Positions 59,996-64,000 of a DNA stretch of 64,000 bases are shown here, in pieces. Position numbers and translations under genes: made by a program. Every line of letters starts with the position of its first letter. Within the stretch, counting starts at the first letter, position 1. Source of the DNA: Sinonovacula constricta (taxonomy: Eukaryota; Mollusca; Bivalvia; Cardiida; Solecurtidae); NCBI GenBank assembly GCA_007844125.1, contig CM017565.1, forward strand, positions 8,878,885 to 8,942,884, in the 5' to 3' direction. Under the pieces are notes generated by a model. It worked only from the letters and a program-made list of their open reading frames with translations. It was not told the origin of the DNA and did not search any database.

Positions 59996-61842
59996 GCAAG
60001 AAGATAATAGTGTTGCCTTTGCTTAAAACCTTTTTATGATGTGGTGGTTGGTAGTGTTTTTTGTGTGCGTTTTTTCTCAATAAAACATATAAATAAATCA
60101 ACTACATTAAAACGGGATAACAATAACATTCTTGCAAGATTTCCATGTACAGTTTCCTTCTTTTTATCTTGTAAATAAGTTTTATGTAAGGTAAATGTAC
60201 TCATATTCCTACGCTTACATGCACTATATAGCAACAGTTCATTGTACTCGAAGGTACAGGTTTCTCTGGGAATGAAACGTATTGATATATCCTGAAACTA
60301 AGTTTCCCATAGTTTTTTCCGTCGCTCAGGTGTGTTTGGTCCATCCAACCCAGGTGGGTAGATGTAAAACAAAGTTCAAATAGACTGAAATTCTAAGCGG
60401 TAGTGGTAAACTATACATTGATATACAGTCCACATTCTCTCTAGGCGTCCGGTTTTTATACTTTTAACATAGTGTAATTAATACAATTTTTATTAAGATG
60501 TTTCACGAGGTTAAGTTAAGAATACGTCGCACTAACATTATTATCACCCTTTTAATTTTCACACTATTGTTGATTTTTCTGTCTTGTTGTTTCTTTAATA
60601 TCATCGCAGCGACAGATTATATCCATTGTAGCGACGTCTTAATTACTTAAGCTTTAGATTTAAATAAACATTCGTTTAAAGTATATCGAATCTCATTTGT
60701 ATAGAAATCCTTCTGTCTTAAAGCTAAACGTTCTTCTATCTTCAAATGTGAGAAAATCCTTGTATAATCTATCAATTTTCGCAAAGGAAGCTTTTAAAAT
60801 AAGAAATAATTTCATCAATAATGTTTAAAGTTTTGAATTTGATTTATGCTATTTTTTCCCATGTGAAATTTATATTGAGTTATCTTCTTTTTCTTAAAGA
60901 ACTGGAGTAAGACTAAAATTGATCATTTTGATTGCATGCAAGTCAAATAATTAACCTTTCTATGCAAAAAGGAAGTCTATAGAACTAGAAATGATTCTCT
61001 ACATTATGTGGCTGTTTAATATCTTTGAATTTTCTATGCTACTTTCCCGTTTAAAATATACAGGGAGTTATCTCCATTTTTTTCTCTTTTTTTTCCTCTT
61101 TTTTCTTTTTTCCTAAAAGTATTGTTTGTTTTTGCAAATATGTCTTATTCTTGTCAGTAGTCTTTCTTAAACGACATGCTCTATTTGCCATTGCACCACT
61201 TATTTGTACTATTTGTATAATTTTAATTTCCATTTTGACGATGTACTGTTGTACAAGTCTTGAATAAAGATCTGTTCTGATAACAGTCTGTTTATTTTGC
61301 ATTTCTAATGTCAAGGGACTGATATTGGTTGAGAGTTTCTACATCAAAATAAGTCGTATATCAAATTGCAGCTTTAAAACTGCACATACTACTGAAACCT
61401 TGTACTTGGTATTGTATTACCATATAAAGACCACCAATGTATTAGTAGTTAGGGTCATTGTATATTTTCTTTTCATTTTTTCGATGGTGAAATGTATCAC
61501 AGTGACAGAATTGTTGTGGTAATATCGACTTTCACCTATATAGTTGGGGAAGAAAATAGATGTCCAGGAAAACCACCGGCGCTCCGCATGTTAGCCATTC
61601 GCTCTGATAGGAACTCGACCTACGCGTTGAAAGGCAGAACAATCCGATGTGTTATTAGCTGGCGACTCTACATCTCGGCTATGGGGCGCCTATCTGTTTA
61701 AACCATGATAACCTTTACAAACACATTGTTTATTTAACCACCTCCATTACGATTTAAATGGTGTGGTTTCAAAAAATAATACCAAAATCAAAGGTGATAT
61801 CCGACAGTAAGCGCCAGCTTGTTTTCTCTCAAACAACCAAAT
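59996..61842. other. AT-rich non-coding stretch
   Basis: A pyrimidine-rich tract at 61075-61112 is the only structure. A less AT-rich patch at 61560-61700 has an open plus-strand frame without a recognised domain. Confidence 0.35.
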
Positions 61843-61934
61843 ACATTATTGTTGCCTGAAGAGATCCAATGAAAAGCTATTTATTTATGTCCGGCATCAA
61901 TGTGAAAAGTGAAGCATCTCACTCGTCATTGGCG

Positions 61935-62110
61935 ACGCGTCGCCTATATATGGAATGCTGAAAAAATTTGCACATGCGAGCGGATGTCCTCGGACATTCT
62001 CGTTCTAGCAAGGGACTGATCGAGGGAAAATGGACAAGGCGTTCTGAATTCCGGAAGTTTCGCGATTTGAACATTCCAACGTGCGGGTCCTATTTCGGTA
62101 AATGACGTTC
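61935..62110 (+). repeat. TATA-containing segment, copy 1
   Basis: Aligns with 62345-62530. Has TATATATGG at 61945, TCCTCGGACATTCTCGTTCT, an ATG at 62030 and GGAAGTTTCGCGATTTG. The ATG opens only five codons before TGA, so this copy cannot encode the peptide of copy 2. Confidence 0.6.
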
Positions 62111-62344
62111 TTTTTATATAACTATAGCGAGTATGCAGTTTTATTTTACATGTAAAGTTGTTCTTTGTATTAATATGTTTATAAATCTTACGAAAATTAT
62201 TGGTTATTCGTTTAAAATCTACTATTTTCTCTATTTTGAAAATAGATCAATAGCGTCTGTAGTGGCAAGTTTTGAAAAATATCACTTTTACTCATACACA
62301 GATGACAATCGTGGAATAGTGTAGTGGTAATGGACTTGTTGGTC

Positions 62345-62530
62345 AGTTACTGGCGACGCTATAAAAATGCACTTGCGAGCAGATCTCCTCGGCTATTCTC
62401 GTTCTCGCTAGAGAATAGGCGAGTGAAAATGGCCGAGGTGTTTCGAATTTCGGAAGTTCCGCGATTTGCACGTTCTCAACATACGGGTCCTAATTCAGTA
62501 ATTGGTGTTCTTTCAACATTTATATTTATT
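62345..62530 (+). promoter_or_regulatory. TATA-containing segment, copy 2 (possible core promoter)
   Basis: TATAAAAA at 62360-62367 lies 69 bases before an ATG at 62429-62431 in a favourable context (GAAAATGG). The frame reads MAEVFRISEVPRFARSQHTG and stays open to a TAA near 62561. CTATTCTC and GAGAATAG form a small hairpin before the ATG. The spacing of TATA, start and short open frame resembles a 5' gene end, but the frame has no known domain and its sister copy is broken. The alternative is simply a repeat with a chance TATA box. Confidence 0.35.
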
Positions 62531-62950
62531 TGTATTTATTCTTTGTTTGTAACTTTCACGTAATTGAGGTATTTTTACTTTTTAAATTTCTAAACATTAA
62601 TTTACATCTGACGGTTATACTTGTTAATGAAGACATGTTTGTCCCGTTTTAGGATTGTACACATAAGTAGCCTTATATACCAGAATTAAATCATTCCAGT
62701 GATTTTAATGTTTACTTAATAATTTAAATCAGTCATCTCTAAATATCTAATAAATATTAATTTTCATTGTTACAAACTGGTATTTTGCTATCTAAACCAC
62801 GATGCACAGTTAGCTACTTTTGAACTTATAAAACCACATGACAACTTACTTCTATGTCATCGTCCTGATTATCATCTCTGACGTTTACATCTATTTTTAG
62901 TTCAAATCCCTATCAAGCTTATTTAAAGATTTAGAAAGAATGGTCGTTTA

Positions 62951-63829
62951 AAACGATTTATGTCATATTAGTTTATTTATTTGTGATTTCTAACAAATAA
63001 AGAGGTATTATAAACAGCCATTCATAAACAACAATATGATTGTAAGCATAAATTTTGTCCAAATTCACCAGAACAGTGGCAAGATGTTACCTGTATATTA
63101 AATGTCGGGAACTGTCTTGCACCACCTTTAAGAAGCCTTTAATATGCGAGCTAGTGAAGGTGAAGAATCATTCTAAAACTAAAATAGATATAAAGAATGC
63201 ATGGTATTTGTACCAATCGCACCCAAAGGCTAATGTGTCAGTAAACGTCTATACCGAGCCGTTGATTCTTGTTATCTGTATAATGTCGTTTTAGTATACA
63301 TCGCGACTGGCACTATGTTTACAAACAGCTCTCAACATAACATAATTATGTTTTGATTCTAACGGGGTTCTACCGGTGCTTATCCGTTTATATGAGTTAA
63401 AGTCAGTCTGAAGAAAGAGTGAAATTGTTTATTGTAGGTAAAATAAATCCCAAGACGTTTTAACGTGTCCACATTGTTTGCGTAACTTCATACTTAAAAC
63501 ATGTGAAACAATGTAATCGGTAAACAACTATTCAAAACCGATGATGTTTGACACAAAAGGACCGACTAAAACAGATGTTAACACCTCCTTGAATCAAAAT
63601 AAACCGATAAGCGACGGATGAAATCATGTGTTTTGTTGACATTTATTATTTTGTGTCACGTTTATTACAATTTTATCCTGTTCTCACTTTTCACATGCTA
63701 TTTAATTTACAGTTGCTCAATTTTATCGACAAATAAGTTGTTTAGTATTGTTTCTAAACCACCGTTTCTTAACTATTACGGATATGAATAAAATTGTGTA
63801 TCCCAGTGTTACTGTGGCATTAATACACC
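62951..63829. other. AT-rich non-coding stretch
   Basis: Nothing recognised; the 79-codon plus-strand frame at 63055-63294 has no motif. Confidence 0.4.
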
Positions 63830-64000
63830 GATGGATGGATGGACGGATGGATGGATAGATGGACGGATGGATGGAAGAATGGATGGACGGACGGATGGAT
63901 AGATGTAAGGTGGGTGGGTGGGTCGGCGGGCGTGCGGTCGAACTAACGTACGGACGTACGGACGGACGGACGGACGGACGGAAAGACAGACAGAAAGACA
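63830..64000 (+). repeat. GATG/GACG tetranucleotide microsatellite, runs off the window
   Basis: Mixed ATGG and ACGG units from 63830, a GGTGGGTGGGTG patch near 63911, then ACGG and AGAC units to the window edge. The array continues beyond the end. Confidence 0.9.

Larger units (their letters stand above)
61843..62950 (+). repeat. Dispersed repeat E, copy 2, split by about 870 bp
   Basis: Its two halves (61843-61933 and 62807-62950) correspond to the adjacent blocks of copy 1 at 30452-30760. The intervening 870 bp holds the duplicated TATA-containing segments described separately. Either this copy gained an insert or copy 1 lost one. Confidence 0.45.

Overview
The window looks like a gene-poor, AT-rich stretch of an animal nuclear genome. 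I see no bacterial-type gene density, rRNA, intact tRNA or CRISPR array, and no complete, confidently recognisable protein-coding gene. The many tRNA-derived SINEs, the minisatellites, a Ty3/gypsy relic and reverse-transcriptase relics of a kind I associate with aquatic invertebrates point to a marine or freshwater invertebrate, perhaps a bivalve mollusc. The organism call is an inference from repeat style, not proven. Layout: 0-10 kb is mostly unique AT-rich DNA with a SINE-like fragment, a 33-bp minisatellite of about 31 copies (3.6-4.6 kb) and a 15-bp minisatellite (6.57-6.73 kb). At 10.28-11.75 kb lies a well-defined non-autonomous DNA transposon with perfect 16-bp terminal inverted repeats, TTAA target duplications and an internal 198-bp tandem duplication. 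From 16 to 25 kb there are SINEs (one with an 11-bp target duplication), a decayed protein-coding sequence (20.72-21.30 kb) and two copies of an unclassified dispersed family called F1 here. A solo LTR with an ACGT target duplication sits at 26.38-27.11 kb. A broken Ty3/gypsy pol fragment lies on the minus strand at 28.3-29.3 kb. From 30 to 40 kb there are another SINE, a hairpin-bearing minisatellite, dispersed repeats with partners 20-31 kb away, and one candidate terminal exon (35.98-36.11 kb). From 40.09 to 42.59 kb there is a 40-bp satellite of about 62 units with a 200-bp higher-order duplication. From 45.2 to 48 kb there are two decayed copies of a reverse-transcriptase element on the minus strand, with a 30-bp repeat at two places. 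The last 12 kb holds more F1 copies, a SINE, a degenerate TTTGGCT-rich array, two foldback or hairpin structures, a coding-like patch (57.7-58.6 kb), a GC-rich 140-bp insert between 13-bp direct repeats, a duplicated TATA-containing segment and a tetranucleotide array running off the end. How the parts work together: I see no pathway or operon-like system. The window reads as intergenic or intronic sequence shaped by layers of mobile elements and tandem repeats. The few coding-like segments are either decayed or possible isolated exons. I did not find evidence of a new biological system; the most useful leads are the TTAA element, the reverse-transcriptase relics, the 40-bp satellite with higher-order structure, and the unrecognised coding relic at 20.7-21.3 kb.
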